Of a stretch of 64,000 nt of DNA, positions 12,281 through 24,100 are shown piece by piece. The position numbers and the translations under genes were made by a program. Under the pieces are notes generated by a model that worked only from the letters and a program-made list of their open reading frames with translations, had not been told where the DNA came from and ran no database searches. Where the stretch lies: contig CP099844.1 of NCBI GenBank assembly GCA_030062745.1, forward strand, positions 24,552,596 through 24,616,595, read 5' to 3'. Numbering within the stretch: the first letter of the stretch is position 1; every line of letters starts with the position of its first letter. The DNA comes from Capitulum mitella (lineage: Eukaryota; Arthropoda; Thecostraca; Pollicipedomorpha; Pollicipedidae).

Positions 12281-15200
12281 ACAGAAATCGGCACTCCTGA
12301 CAGAAGCCGTTGCCGTGGAGATAATAAAGTGTAATCAGACTGAATGCCTTTCAGCGCCTTTGATGCATGATTAACGACACCGGCACCTTGTCGGACGATC
12401 AGGCGCCGTGCAGCCTCCTTTGAATAACATGTGCTCCAAGGTCACCAAGCACCCGTTTTTCTCGTGGCCACCATAACAGCACCGGCTGGGAATGCGGTAA
12501 AAGTGGGTTAGTCAGTTTTTCTTCGGACGAGGTGCTCCTGAATGTGGGGCCCGAGTGAGCCTTCTCTGACTGGTCGGCTACGGTGTTGAACGTGACCCTA
12601 ACACTTGACCCCATCGAACGATGTAGCTCTTGTTTTTACCATGCAGTTTTTGTACAACTTTCACTACGCTATAAATAAATATACATCAGAGTTGTCTTCA
12701 TGTGTGAAAAGGCAGGGAGACGGATACCATAAAAGAAAACGAAAATGGCTGTCAAATGGCGACTGGCGCTATGACTGCGAAGAGAGATGGATGTCGGGAA
12801 GGAGAGATCTCTCAGAGAAGAACGTTCCCCTTTCCAATGCAGCCACAGCAGGTCTGGATTATCAATGCAAGTACCCCATTTGCCATCACCCTGGTGTTCC
12901 TTAGACTCCTGCGCCTTGGAAACCTTGGAAACCTAGACCAACGTCAGGCCTCCAGTCGTCAGCGGAGTGTCAGCTGCCCCATCACCTGTTCCTTTCTGTG
13001 CCCTGCCCATCACCAGCGGTCGGTCGGCGTCCCGGACGGGAGGCGGGGGGGGGGGGTTCGATCGCAACTGAGAACCCCCGAGGGCTACAGGCGGGCGCGT
13101 CCCCGGCAGCAGCCCCGTACCCGCACACGAATAAGTAATTACGCGAGAATCCCTGGTATTACGGTACGGAAACCGTTATACCCGGACAGACCACGTAGTC
13201 GGAACTGCACGCATATCTGCGCGCAATGTCACTTCGCGTCAGCAAACGAGGGAGGCAGCCGGGGCTGCCCCAAGGACGGAACTGAAAATCTAGACGTATC
13301 AAAAGACTGAAGGGGACGAGACATCGAGATGGATTCATTATTAGGAGTAGCAATCGGAGCTACTGCGCGCGGTCAACGGGCGTCACTGACCCGCCTCCAC
13401 CAAGCCACTGCAACAACTCAGACTAAGATTATGCAGTGAGGCACCCGGGGAATCCTTGTGACGTCCATCACGCTGTGCAAGAGACGCTCTCCCCGTGCCA
13501 TTATAGTGACGCCATGATCGGCGTCGGCTGAGGCCGGGGCACGTGTTCGCGGCAGTGGTTATGAGCAGGCCCGCACGCTGGGCGGGCTGGCCTGGCTCGC
13601 CCCCGGCGGCGCCGGGCGCTCGAGCGCGCCAGTGCGCTGCGGCCCCGTGGTTTCCGCAATCCTTGGCCGCCGCGGGCGCGCACTTTCTCGCCGGCGTCAG
13701 CTGATTTCGCTCCGGGCGGTTCGTCGGCCCCGCGCTCGTCGGCGAGTTAATTAATCGCCGGGACTAGAAATAGCATTGTTAACAGAATTTACGGATGCTT
13801 TCATTCAAGGGAAAGGTTTACCAGATTCGCAAGCCTTGCCTCCAAATCAACAGTAAAACATTTTTGTGCAATCTTAAATTTGCATAATCTTGAGCATGGG
13901 TGTGGGCTGGTAAAGCTCGTAGGGGCAGAACCATTTTGTGGCTATGTCTTCTCATTTATCACAAAAGGACCTACGCCGAATTTTCCGAATCGGGTAAGGT
14001 TGGTCCGTGGGTTGCTGCCCTGAAAGTTAGAGTTGCATGACGTGTAAAACCAGATGATACTAGCCAAGGTTTAAATAGATTTGGTTATAGCGTCAAGTTA
14101 GTCGCGTTCCGTTTTTAGTTTTGGAGTTTTTTCGGCTCACTTTCAATTTCAATTTCAATTTCAAGTCAATCTCTTTCAGGACTGAATGTTGATCCTGGAA
14201 TGATTGCTAATGGATATGGTGGACGTAGAAACGAGTTGTGAAAAAGTCGGGGCTACAAGCCCCTTGAAAACGTGGGAGTGTTTCCACCCGTCAACACGTA
14301 CGAAGCTGCGGTCAGGCGCCGTTCAGCCCGCCTCTCATCCCGCGGTCCGCCGCTGCCGTGCCCATCCTGGCAGCACGAGCCATACAGGCCAACCGCCTGG
14401 TGGTCTCTCTGCTCAGATATCGGAACCAGGACGCCGTGCTCTGTGGTGTCGTGGCTGATTCACAGCGGCATGTGCCAGACATCGATTCGAAACCCGGAGG
14501 CCGTAACTGACGTGAAATATTAGCGGTTGCGCAGGTTTGAAAAAGTTGTGTCATGGTCAATGTAGCATTGTTGCGGCTCACACCGTAGTAAAGGGAATGG
14601 ATTTTTATGCCTGAAGGTGCTTGTGGATTCTGAGTTTCACCTGTGGCTGAGAGACCGAAATATACCTACATTAAGCTGAAAACGCTAGACAGAACGATAA
14701 ACACCAAAGACACGAACGTTTGACTGGGGTGTAATCCAACTGCGTCCAGCAGGCGCGTGATCATTGATTGGATTTCCGGACGGCCAAGGCTTTCGTAGGA
14801 TACATGAAATATTAACCATTGTAGACTAAAAGTACTATTCATATGTGCAGGTCGTCCCCAGCGTTACAAAGTCGCTAAGATACGGCACTCGTAGGACCTG
14901 AAGTTTTGCGTTCCGATGGCAGTCATCATGCGTTAGATCGAAAGGTAAACGAACCGATCGCCGATGTCCTGCATTTTATCGCGTTTCCACTTGATGTATC
15001 TTTCCTCCGATCCCTCTATTCGTTCTGTACAGTGCGGCCCCAGGAATTAGCCAATGTCACCCAGGAGTTAGTCAATGAGCCCGCCAGGGCCATTCCTAAA
15101 ACCACTCTACTCTCAGGCCATGGGGCTTGGAGGGCATTTGTTACCGTCTCCACCGTTAAACACGACTGGAGCTAAAAGTGGCTTTCTGGCCCGGTTATTT

Positions 15201-15369
15201 TTCAACGCTCCTGAGCCTGCTGCTAATGTATCGGCCATCTAACCTTCGGCTGGGTGGAGCTGGGCCATTACGGTCACTGTTGAGTGCACTAACTAAAGAT
15301 TCCATAAAAGAGCCGTGGACTCCGGACAGACGTCCTGGACCGCCGCCATGATGCCTCAGCCTCCGCCAA
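12281..15369. other. Non-coding upstream DNA with a small GC-rich island
   Basis: Mixed DNA with a G homopolymer tract near 13048 and a CpG-rich island at about 13500-13745. A four-copy ATTTCA-type hexamer run lies at 14141-14164. No coding region was recognised. A weak match to a Pol III box B on the minus strand near 14480-14495 was not convincing. Confidence 0.45.
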
Positions 15370-15880
15370 GGGCCGGATTGTGGCCAGATGGCCCGCCACG
15401 GACCAGACCTTGGCCATACGGTCCGCCGCAGACCAGACTGGTCAGACAGTCCGCCGCGAGCCAGACTCCGGTCAGACGGCCCGCCGCGGACCGGGCTGTG
15501 GTCAGACGGTCCACCGGACTCTGATCAGACATGCCGAGTGGACCAAACTCTGGTCAGACAGTCTTCCGTGGACCAGACTCAAGTCAGACGGTCCATTGTG
15601 GATCATTCTGCGGTCGGACAGTTCATCAGAGTTTGGTCAGACATTCCGCCGAGGACCAGACTCTGATCAGACGGGCCGCCGCATACCGGACTGTGGTCAG
15701 ACGTTCCACCGGACTTTGGTCAGACACTCCGCCGTGGACCAAACTCTTTCGCCGCGGACCACATTCTGCAGAGTCTGGTCCGCGGCGGACCATCTAGTCC
15801 GTCCGCGCCTGACCATGGTCAGACGTTTTGCCGTGGACCAGGCTCTGGTCGTACAGCTCGTCGCCGGCCAGACTCGCTCC
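15370..15880. repeat. Degenerate minisatellite, about 17 units of 24-30 bp, with internal dyad
   Basis: The approximate consensus is ggaccagactctggtcagac followed by ggtccgccgc. Clear units start for example at ggaccagaccttggccatac, ggaccaaactctggtcagac and ggaccagactctgatcagac. Each unit carries a self-complementary core (gaccaga/tctggtc). One longer perfect foldback, CGCCGCGGACCA at 15750-15761 against TGGTCCGCGGCG at 15776-15787, lies near the right side. The array sustains a 270-codon frame on +, but its product is only a translated repeat. Confidence 0.85.
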
Positions 15881-17083
15881 ACTCTGCGGGACGGCGGTCG
15901 GCTGCGGTCGGCGGGCGTTCACACAGCACTGCCGCCGTCTGCCGCTTCATGGCCGGCGTCCGCGACCGCCAGAGTCCCCGCCGCGCTGCGCTGGCCCCTG
16001 TCGACGGGTCCGCCGGCCCCGACCTTGTGCGCCGACGCCGACGACGGCCGGCGCCGGTCCTACGGCCTGCTCGGCGCCTGCTTCTGGCTCGTCTGTTGGA
16101 CCGCGGACGACGGGAGGTCAAGCCGGGGGCCGGTGTGGTTGGCCGTCGTGCAGGACTCGTGGTCGAAGGGATTTCTCAGGTGGCGTTGTTGAGTTTGGCT
16201 GTTGGTTGGCTGGCGGTGTCGGTCGGGCGGGGTTGTCCGGGGCTCGCGGTAGAAGGCACCGCGTGGGTCCGCGCTGACCTCGTGTTTCGGTGGCTGGAAT
16301 TGGAATGCGTCCTGCCTGGCGCCCCGCTTGGCGCCTCCGTCGTCCTTGGCGCCTTGACCCCAGGCTAGGACAAGTCTCGTCAGACGCAAGAGTTGGCCTC
16401 GTCTGTACGGAACTACGTGTTGATGGGTTTAGCCACTCGGCCTCCAGCAGCTACACATTCGGACTTTTCTGCGAAGATCCAAACGGATGGCCACGTCGAC
16501 CTTGGACGGATGGGCTGAATTCAGTCACGGTTCTTCAACCATCGAGTGGCTTGAAATTTGATTGATAATCACTTGACAATTATGAACAGGGCCAAGGTAC
16601 GGTTCGCTTTCAGACGTTCTCACGCCTGGCAGCTCCACCGCCATATGGTCGTTTCATCACTTCTTGTGTATTCCCCGAACTATTTATGTGGTCTGGTAAC
16701 CCTGGCACTTAAAGTGGTGGTGTATCAGGGCTGCCTGCTCTTTACGAGTTTTTCCGTCTGCGATCATCATCCAGCATGCCATTTGAAGTACGTGCTCTGC
16801 CAAAGAGGGAACGCGGGAAACGCGTCCCCCACGTGCGCTGGGAACACGCCTGGTATTCGTCAAATGAGACTCGCATAGTCGTAGGAATTTAAGAAAGTGG
16901 AGCAGCAGTGGCAGATTTTGCTTTCATTGTTTTGCAGCGTCGCGGGTCTAACGTCACAGTCAAAGAAAAGTTTAGAGTGGCGTCTTTTCAATCATCTTCA
17001 CGCCTTGGCAATTGGAAGTCATGTGACCCGACCCTGCCAGCTCCTCCTACACACTTGACCGAGTCCCGCCTCCGAGCGCCGCC
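15881..17083. other. GC-rich then mixed DNA upstream of coding exon 1
   Basis: A CpG-rich stretch runs to about 16380, followed by mixed sequence to the acceptor candidate at 17107. This could hold an upstream untranslated exon or promoter, but no decisive signal was seen. Confidence 0.4.
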
Positions 17084-17134
17084 CTTACCTGACCTCTGCG
17101 CCGGCAGGTCCCGAGCACCGCGCCGGCCGCCGCC
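17084..17134 (+). promoter_or_regulatory. Candidate 3' splice site and 5' UTR just upstream of the start codon
   Basis: Cttacctgacctctgcgccg followed by gcag at 17107 has a branch-point-like ctgac, a pyrimidine-rich stretch and an AG. The 27 bases from 17108 to the ATG would then be the end of the 5' UTR in the coding exon. This implies at least one untranslated exon further left. It is inference from sequence form only; a promoter directly upstream is the alternative. Confidence 0.45.
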
Positions 17135-17805
17135 ATGAAGTGCAGCAAGAAGTTCAAGATCGTGGACCGCGTGCTGACGGCCTGGTTCCAGAAGCTGGGC
17201 CACCAGGTCGGCCGGCGGCCGGGCTACTTCGTCCTCGTGCCGCTGTTCCTCACGGCGCTGGCCGCCACCGGCTTCCAGCGCATCCACTACGAGGACGACC
17301 CCGAGTACCTGTTCTCGCCGCTGACCGGCCGCGCCAAGCAGGAGCGCGCCATCGTGCAGACGTACTTCCCCAACAACTTCAGCGCCTTCAACGCGGGCCG
17401 CATGACCGACCTCGGCAAGTTCGTGCGGATCCTGGTGACGGCCGCCGACGGCGGCACGCTGCTGCGGCCGCACGTGTTCGCCGAGATCGTGCAGCTGGAC
17501 GAGCTGGTGACGAACGTGACGGTGGACAGTGGCGAGTCGCGGTGGGCGTACCCCGACCTGTGCGCGCGCTGGAACGGCAAGTGTCTGGACAACTCGATCG
17601 TCAAGCTGCAGCCGTTTCTGGACGACGTGCAGGCGGGCAACATCAGCCTGACGTACCCGGTGTGGTTCAGCGACAGCTACGACGTGTTCGTGTTCCCGGC
17701 GTCGTTCGGCTCGCCCGAGATTTCGGAGCGCGGCGTCGTCGGCAACGTGCCAGCGCTGCAGCTGCTGTACTGGGGCTCCAACCACTCCGACTTCGACATC
17801 AACAT
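17135..17805 (+). CDS. Patched-like gene, coding exon 1 (start codon, TM1, first extracellular loop)
   Basis: Exon 1 encodes residues 1-223 plus two bases (AT) of codon 224. The ATG has a GCCGCCGCC context and is the first in frame after a likely acceptor at 17107. A basic cytoplasmic start with KKFKIVDR is followed by TM1 (GYFVLVPLFLTALAATGF, about 30-47) and the family signature EDDPEYLFSP (53-62). The remainder is the first extracellular loop. It has four N-glycosylation sequons (N81, N127, N169, N216) and two cysteines (C143, C150) in DLCARWNGKC, a stretch conserved in patched-related proteins as I know them. The exon ends at AACAT followed by gtgagt. It is very GC-rich, with third positions almost all G or C, unlike the AT-rich intron around its downstream neighbours. 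A 265-codon reading frame on the opposite strand is a shadow of this composition. Confidence 0.96.
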
Positions 17806-18148
17806 GTGAGTACCGCTCGGCGCCGACGAATCCTGGTTAGAGGCCTCTGGTGTTGGTGGTTTGTGAAAGAGTTTGCGCGCAGGCATCGATCCTCCAACTC
17901 CAGCATTTTCCCCGCATAGTTTAGTGGCATCTGGATTCAATTTTAGACTGGACTGCCATCATGTCAGCATCTACGGAAGCTCCCCACGAGATCTACTCCT
18001 GATGCTGATGTGGGTCTATTGCCGAGAAGGTAAATTCCCAGCCGCTCAGTACCGCGTCGTGCCGCGAGACGGTCCAGGCTGGTTGTACCTCATTCGGGGC
18101 TCTCGCGAGGCTAGGCCGAAGGTCTCGGCCGCGTCTCAATGTCATCGC

Positions 18149-18186
<38 letters not shown>

Positions 18187-21100
18187 AGCGGCGGCGGTGG
18201 CAGCATCCGCCGACGGTCCGCAGCCTGCCGTCCGCGCCCGTCCAGCTCTAACGGCGTGTGGAAGCGACCACCTGCGCTCGAAACGTGGCCAGCCGGCCGC
18301 GGCTGGGATGACTGCAGAGCGGCCGGCACCGTCCAGCGGGTCCCGGGACGCGCCGGCCCACGCCTCTGACTCCGGCGTCTCGGGTGGCCCGTATCCGTCC
18401 CGTCCACGCCGGGGCGGGGAGCGAGGAGTCATTGTTTTCGGCCGATGCGAGTATGCTGAAGGGCGCCGGCGCACGGAGGGCCGCTCGGTCCGCGTCGGAC
18501 GTGAGGTTCGTGTCATCGGCCGAGTTGAGTGCCGTGACACGGCGCGGCCGGCGTCTGCCCTATCGCGGCGGCGGCGGGCGGCGGGCGGCGACCGCTTACA
18601 TTCACCACCGCCAGGTGACGCAACGCGGCCCAAGGTCCCGACCGCCGCCCGGCCGGCTAGGCTGTCCCGCAAGGGTCGGCGGCCGCCCGGGTAGCGGGGT
18701 TTCGGCGACTGGCGAGAGTGTGGGATGGCAAAACAAGCCGGTAAGGCCAGTCGAAAATCGCACGGGATTTCGGGCACATTTAGGCTGGCCTTGCCATCCC
18801 CTGCCATTTTGCGAGATGTTTTGCCGCCTCTTACAGGCCATTATAATGTCAGAATCCCGATGAGAGACGTCTAGAAGTTGAAAGGCTTTGTACAGCTGTC
18901 CGGCCTCTGAATGTTTGATGTTCCCGTGACGATTTGGCTGTTGACTAGTATCAAGGCAGTTAGAATAGCGGCATATACAGGGGCCGTACCACTTCTCAAC
19001 AGCTGGGTGAAAGCGAGGTTAATTGGCTGTTTCCTGCCACACAACAGCCAAAGGTGGCATCAATGTTAAAATGCCTTCAATTTCAAAATTCGTAGAACCT
19101 GGGGACACTCTCTCCCTTACCCTTTGGGTTCAGACCATGGCATATGGTGTGAATGCGTCGACAACGAGACGTGAGTTACCTATTTTTGGCAACGCTCTTA
19201 CCAAATGACATTCCGGATATTAATCCTTCCTACCCTGAAACTGTGACATGGAAGAGGAAGAAGAGCCAAGTGCCGTTATGTCCGGCATTGCCTTTGTTTT
19301 TGACTGAAATGTCGTCTAACACACTGGGTTGAAAACTAGGGAATGAGCAACATCATTTTACGATGCATTTGCTTTAACATCTTTGCAGAATTCTTTGAAT
19401 AAGTGCGGGGATAAAGAAAAATGCCTGTGTTGCACACGTCTTTTTTCGGTGGAGGAGTGTTGGATAATTATTGCGAGTTTGTTGTAATGTACCAGTCATG
19501 TGTTTACAACACATGCCGTCAAGTGAATCGCCTTCAGCAAATCCAATTCCGGTTCCTCGTGAAAAGTGAATGTAGCGAAGTCAGCCAAAGCCCTGACATT
19601 AACCTTCTGTGCAATCCAAAACGTCCGACTGTGCGCTCCGAAAGTTGTCGGTCCGGTGCGGCCACTTTCGCCTAAGAACGGCGACTGTTTTGAAGACGCC
19701 GTTGGCGGCGGCGTGGCGCGCATGGCAGCGGCGCGGTGCCCGCCGCGGGGCCGACCTCACCGGGCACGGACGCCAGTGTTGCACCACCGCCGCCGCCGCT
19801 CTCCGCGAGGCTGACCAGTTCCGGTCGCCAGGTTTCGTCAGGAAAAGCCGCTGTCGCGCCATTGTGGCGCGCGCGCGACGAGAACGCGGCGCAGCAGCGC
19901 GCCGCGCGCCGGTCACGAGTCCGGGCTCAGTTCCGGCGAGCGCCGCCAGCGGCAGGGAACGGCGTCAGATCAGCTGATCAGGTGTTCCCTCGTGCCGTCT
20001 CTCCCCGTGAAGGCTGTGACGGAGCGGTATTCACGGATCGTGTTGGCAACAGTCATGGCGTGCTTTATCGCTGTTGTTTGCTTGGAACTGTGCTGCAAAA
20101 GCATGGCACATTTGGAAAGCACGCCACAGTAATAAATTGCGTCATAAACCCAGAATCTGTAACGATTACAATTCAGTTTTACGGAGATGTTCTTTTTTAT
20201 TGTTTTAACTAAGACGTGTAAAAGTCAATAAGTGACTCACGTTTTCCACATTCAATCTGCATGGTCCCAATTCCGCACTGAACTTTGCGAAACATGGCTT
20301 ATAGACGCAGGCCCGTTGAAATATTCCGATATCGACGTACTTGAGATAGACAGTTACAACCCACCGACCAGTTTGCGGCTGTTCGAGCATTGCCACGGAT
20401 CGTTATCACACTGACGCCGCTTGACGAGCCCCGCGTCGCGCACGGCACACCAGATCCATGACCGTGGGCGCGCGAGCGCCCGTGTGTTCTGCACGCCTCC
20501 TGCCCGCTGCTACAATCGCCGTGAGGCAACGCACTGCCAGCTGGTGGATCAAATTGGAATGACCTAGTTCATGCCTGGACAGAGCTCCCCCGCGCTGTGC
20601 CGCGTGGTGCCGGTGAAATCGGGTCTTTTGCCGCCTTGGATGCTCGTCAGGTATGGGAAGTCAGACGCCGCCTCGAACGGATCCCGTTGCGAATCGTGGA
20701 AAACATTTACAAATACATTCGCATGCCCGTCTTCACAGTGCTTCAGAGCGGAACAAGCCAAGTGGTATTCGGAAATTAATGAGATCTGTGATACCAGTAA
20801 AGCTTTGTCAGGTCCGAATGCAGTTTCACATGTGACGATCACATCAGACAATGCGACTCACTCGAGACGCTCTCTACGTTCCCGCCGCGCTGAGTCCGAC
20901 AGTGGTATTCCGTCATGGGTATCTGGAGCGCGGACAATAGATTCACGTCATTCTACGCGACGTGCGCCCTGGTGCGTTCATGGTCAAATGGTAATTTTAG
21001 AAACAACTGTCGCCAGTTTCCGCCTTTGGCATACGGTGTTGGCATTCGACGGCTCGGGTGGCTTGTGACGTTTGCGTCAGAAAAGCAAACTTCCTTCGAT

Positions 21101-24100
21101 CGTGGAACCACTTACCAACCGGAGGCTTCTCCCCTACCAAGATAATGAATCATGCACAAAGGATGCTAACAGGGACTGACCACTTTCTAAGATGTGTCGG
21201 CATCTGTGCTGCTGAGGCGGGAACTATCTGACTGGCAGAAATTTGTCATTGTCTTGGCAGTGTTTAATCACAGTTTTGCCCAGGGACAAACGATGGGCCA
21301 AGGGAGCCAATTATTTCAGAAAAGCTTAAAAAAAAATCCAGCTAACATAGCTGGCTTGTGTAAAGAACGGCCGCAATTTGAAAAAATGGTGTACTTTTTG
21401 GACAAAAAAGTTATACGTTTGGGGTAAAAAGCACAAACTGTTGGCGGAAGCAGGCAAAACACCCATTTCGAATAAAAAAAGTCTCTTGCCAGGCCGAGAT
21501 TTTTTGAGAGTTCAAAAGTTTTTTGAAGACTCAGGAACTTTTTAAAAGTTTAGAAACCCAGTTGAAATTTGAAGGGCCTATTTCCAACCTAAGGGGCCGT
21601 TTTAAAAAAAATCAGAACCCTTTCAAAGGTTGGCTGGCCTTAATGACTCAGATGTTATTCAGTTACAGCCGGGGCGTTAAGATGTTACGTGGGAAACATT
21701 ATAGTTTGCATTTTCTATTTGATAAGCGACACAAGCTAAGATTCGTGAAAAGCCGCGGAAGTGTGTTGTCAACGGTGAGATGTTGCATAAAGGCTATCTT
21801 CATTGACTACAGCCGATTTTCGCATGTTATGCTGGCTGTGTACCGAGGACGATAACTGTAAACTTGTGAAGAGCATGAAGCACTTGCCCGCACAAATGCA
21901 TGACACTGCGGCTTCCGCGTGACGTTTTCCTGTCGCCGTGGGACTGTGCCGATCAGTCTTGCCGCCTGATGCCCGTAAGACCGAACCGGCGCAACCTCGC
22001 ACCAAATGACTCCCTGACTCGGGAGGTCCCGGCGACAGGAGGGGTCTCCCCGCGTCTCCCACGTCCCGACCCCAGCCGTCGTCGGTCGGTCGTCTGTCGG
22101 AGCCGACGATGATCTCTTTTTCATTTCATTTTAGGTAGTTTCATCGACCAAACAAAGCAAACACTGAATACACTTACGGGATTGGCACAAAATTCTCAGA
22201 GCGACTTAACCTTGGCACCTCTTTGATGGTATGTTTTGATGTACGACGATGGTTAAGGCGCGTTATTTTATTTGCACTGTAATTCAAGGCAAATATAGCT
22301 CCTGACTCCCCCGCATGAAACTCGTCCTATTAAATGTGTCGTATCTCCAAAGAATGGCATACGAAGTTTTAAATAAGCCGGACCGCCTGGTGGCCGCTGC
22401 CGGGAGGTCGGCTGGACTCCTCCGTGCCGGCGGCGGCGCTGCTCCAGGCCGGCCGACACCGACCGCCGCTCCGGCTGTTTGAGCCGCGTCGTCCCGGCGA
22501 CGTGGCCCGCCCGTGACGTGACGTGACGGGGCGGCCGCGGAATCGTGACGTTCCCCTCCCTCTGCCGGCGCCGATGTCGGCCCGGCGTCGCCCCTCGCCG
22601 GAGCAGGAAGGATATGATCTTGCGTGACGCGACGGCTTTAATGTTACGTAAGGTCTTGTGGCTTCTGGGTATCGCCGTAATGCGCTGAATTGTTGCGGAA
22701 CGGACGAGGGAAGTGCTTTGTAGCTCGGACAACCTTTGCGGCTGCTTTTGGCCAAGAATGACTCAAGTCAGACGGGTAAATATTGCAACGCCCGGGCCGA
22801 GCTCTTGCACTCGTAATAGGCTTATATTCCCAGCCACCGTCCTTATCTGATGCGATGGTCGTGAAGGCCGCGAACCCAAGCAACGGACAGTAGCGCGATA
22901 CAATCGACCAGCCGACTCATTCATTTTACACCGGTTCGCTGGTTGCTGCGACACCTGGGACTCCGATGACCTCGATCGCCGCGGGGTCTGTTTAACTGTG
23001 CCTCCGAGTCCAGCTGAATCGCGAGACACGGAGGAATACCTTGAAGGAGGCTCGCTGTGCTCGAATGCACGGAAAAGGAAGCTCGCGGACCGTCGGATCG
23101 GGTCGCGTTCTGAGGCCGTTGCGGCTCCCTCTGCAGCGCTGCGGTACCCCGGCTGTGGAGAGCAGCGTTCCAGGCATGTCCCGTGTTTGGCCGTGCTGAA
23201 GGCCGGATGCGCGGCGCCTGACGCGTGACTGATTGCGGTGACGTGGCTCTGAGTGCCGTGCCGGCGCGACGAGCGCCGTTTAACCGGCCGCATTGATCCG
23301 GAGAACACCGACACATGCATTGTCGCACCAGCGGTGCATCGGCGGTCCGTCATCGATCCCTCCGCCAGTGGATCGATGACGGACATTGGTATGTCTTACA
23401 GACGTCATAGGCGGACCTGGGCGACCTGCAAAGCAGTGCGAATGAACTGTCCAGGGGACGTTTGCAAACCGTAATGCTGTGTTGCTAGCTGACTGACGAC
23501 GTGGTGTCACAAATATAATGACGGGAGTTTGCGCACAAATGTGCACCAGTCAATGCCTATTCTGGTGTCATGTAACATGCCAAGTCTCATTGCCAGTTTC
23601 TTACGTTGCGAGTATCCCACGAAATGAGTGTGTTCAGAACGTTCGTTGCCGTAGTAACGGCGGCAGACGGCAGAACGTTGCCATCGTGACCAGGCAGGTT
23701 ATCCCAGGAAAAGACCACATCACTATTGATTTGCACTCTCAAGTTGCCCTGCCTCTCTGAACAGGGCAGCGGTGGGTCTTGTCTCCAGGTAGGCGCTACA
23801 GAGACAGTATCACGAGAACAGGCCTTTCTCCACATGTGTGGCATGTATCGATTTCGGGGCTACATGTTCTCGTCATCGCTGGGAAACGGTTTGCGAGACG
23901 GCATTGATTGCTTCGGATTTTGGCACTTTTTTATTAATGTTTGACGAACGAGAAGTGTGTCAGGAAAAGTTTTTGGGAACCATCATTATTTCATCTGATT
24001 TCGAAGTACATTTTATATTCCTTCGCCCGATCTGTCTCAACAAATACGCGGTGTGGGCGTGATGTATATGTTTAAGTCAATGTCGCCCAAAACAATATGA

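Noticed and set aside
14470-14520. Minus-strand GGGTTTCGAATCGATG as a tRNA or SINE box B
   Set aside because: The box A partner is poor and no second copy of the surrounding sequence was seen.
15380-16192. 270-codon + frame
   Set aside because: Its first half is a translation of the 29 bp minisatellite, and the rest is GC-rich with no recognised domain.
16988-17785. 265-codon minus-strand frame opposite exon 1
   Set aside because: It is the antisense shadow of a GC-rich coding exon whose + strand product is clearly Patched-like.
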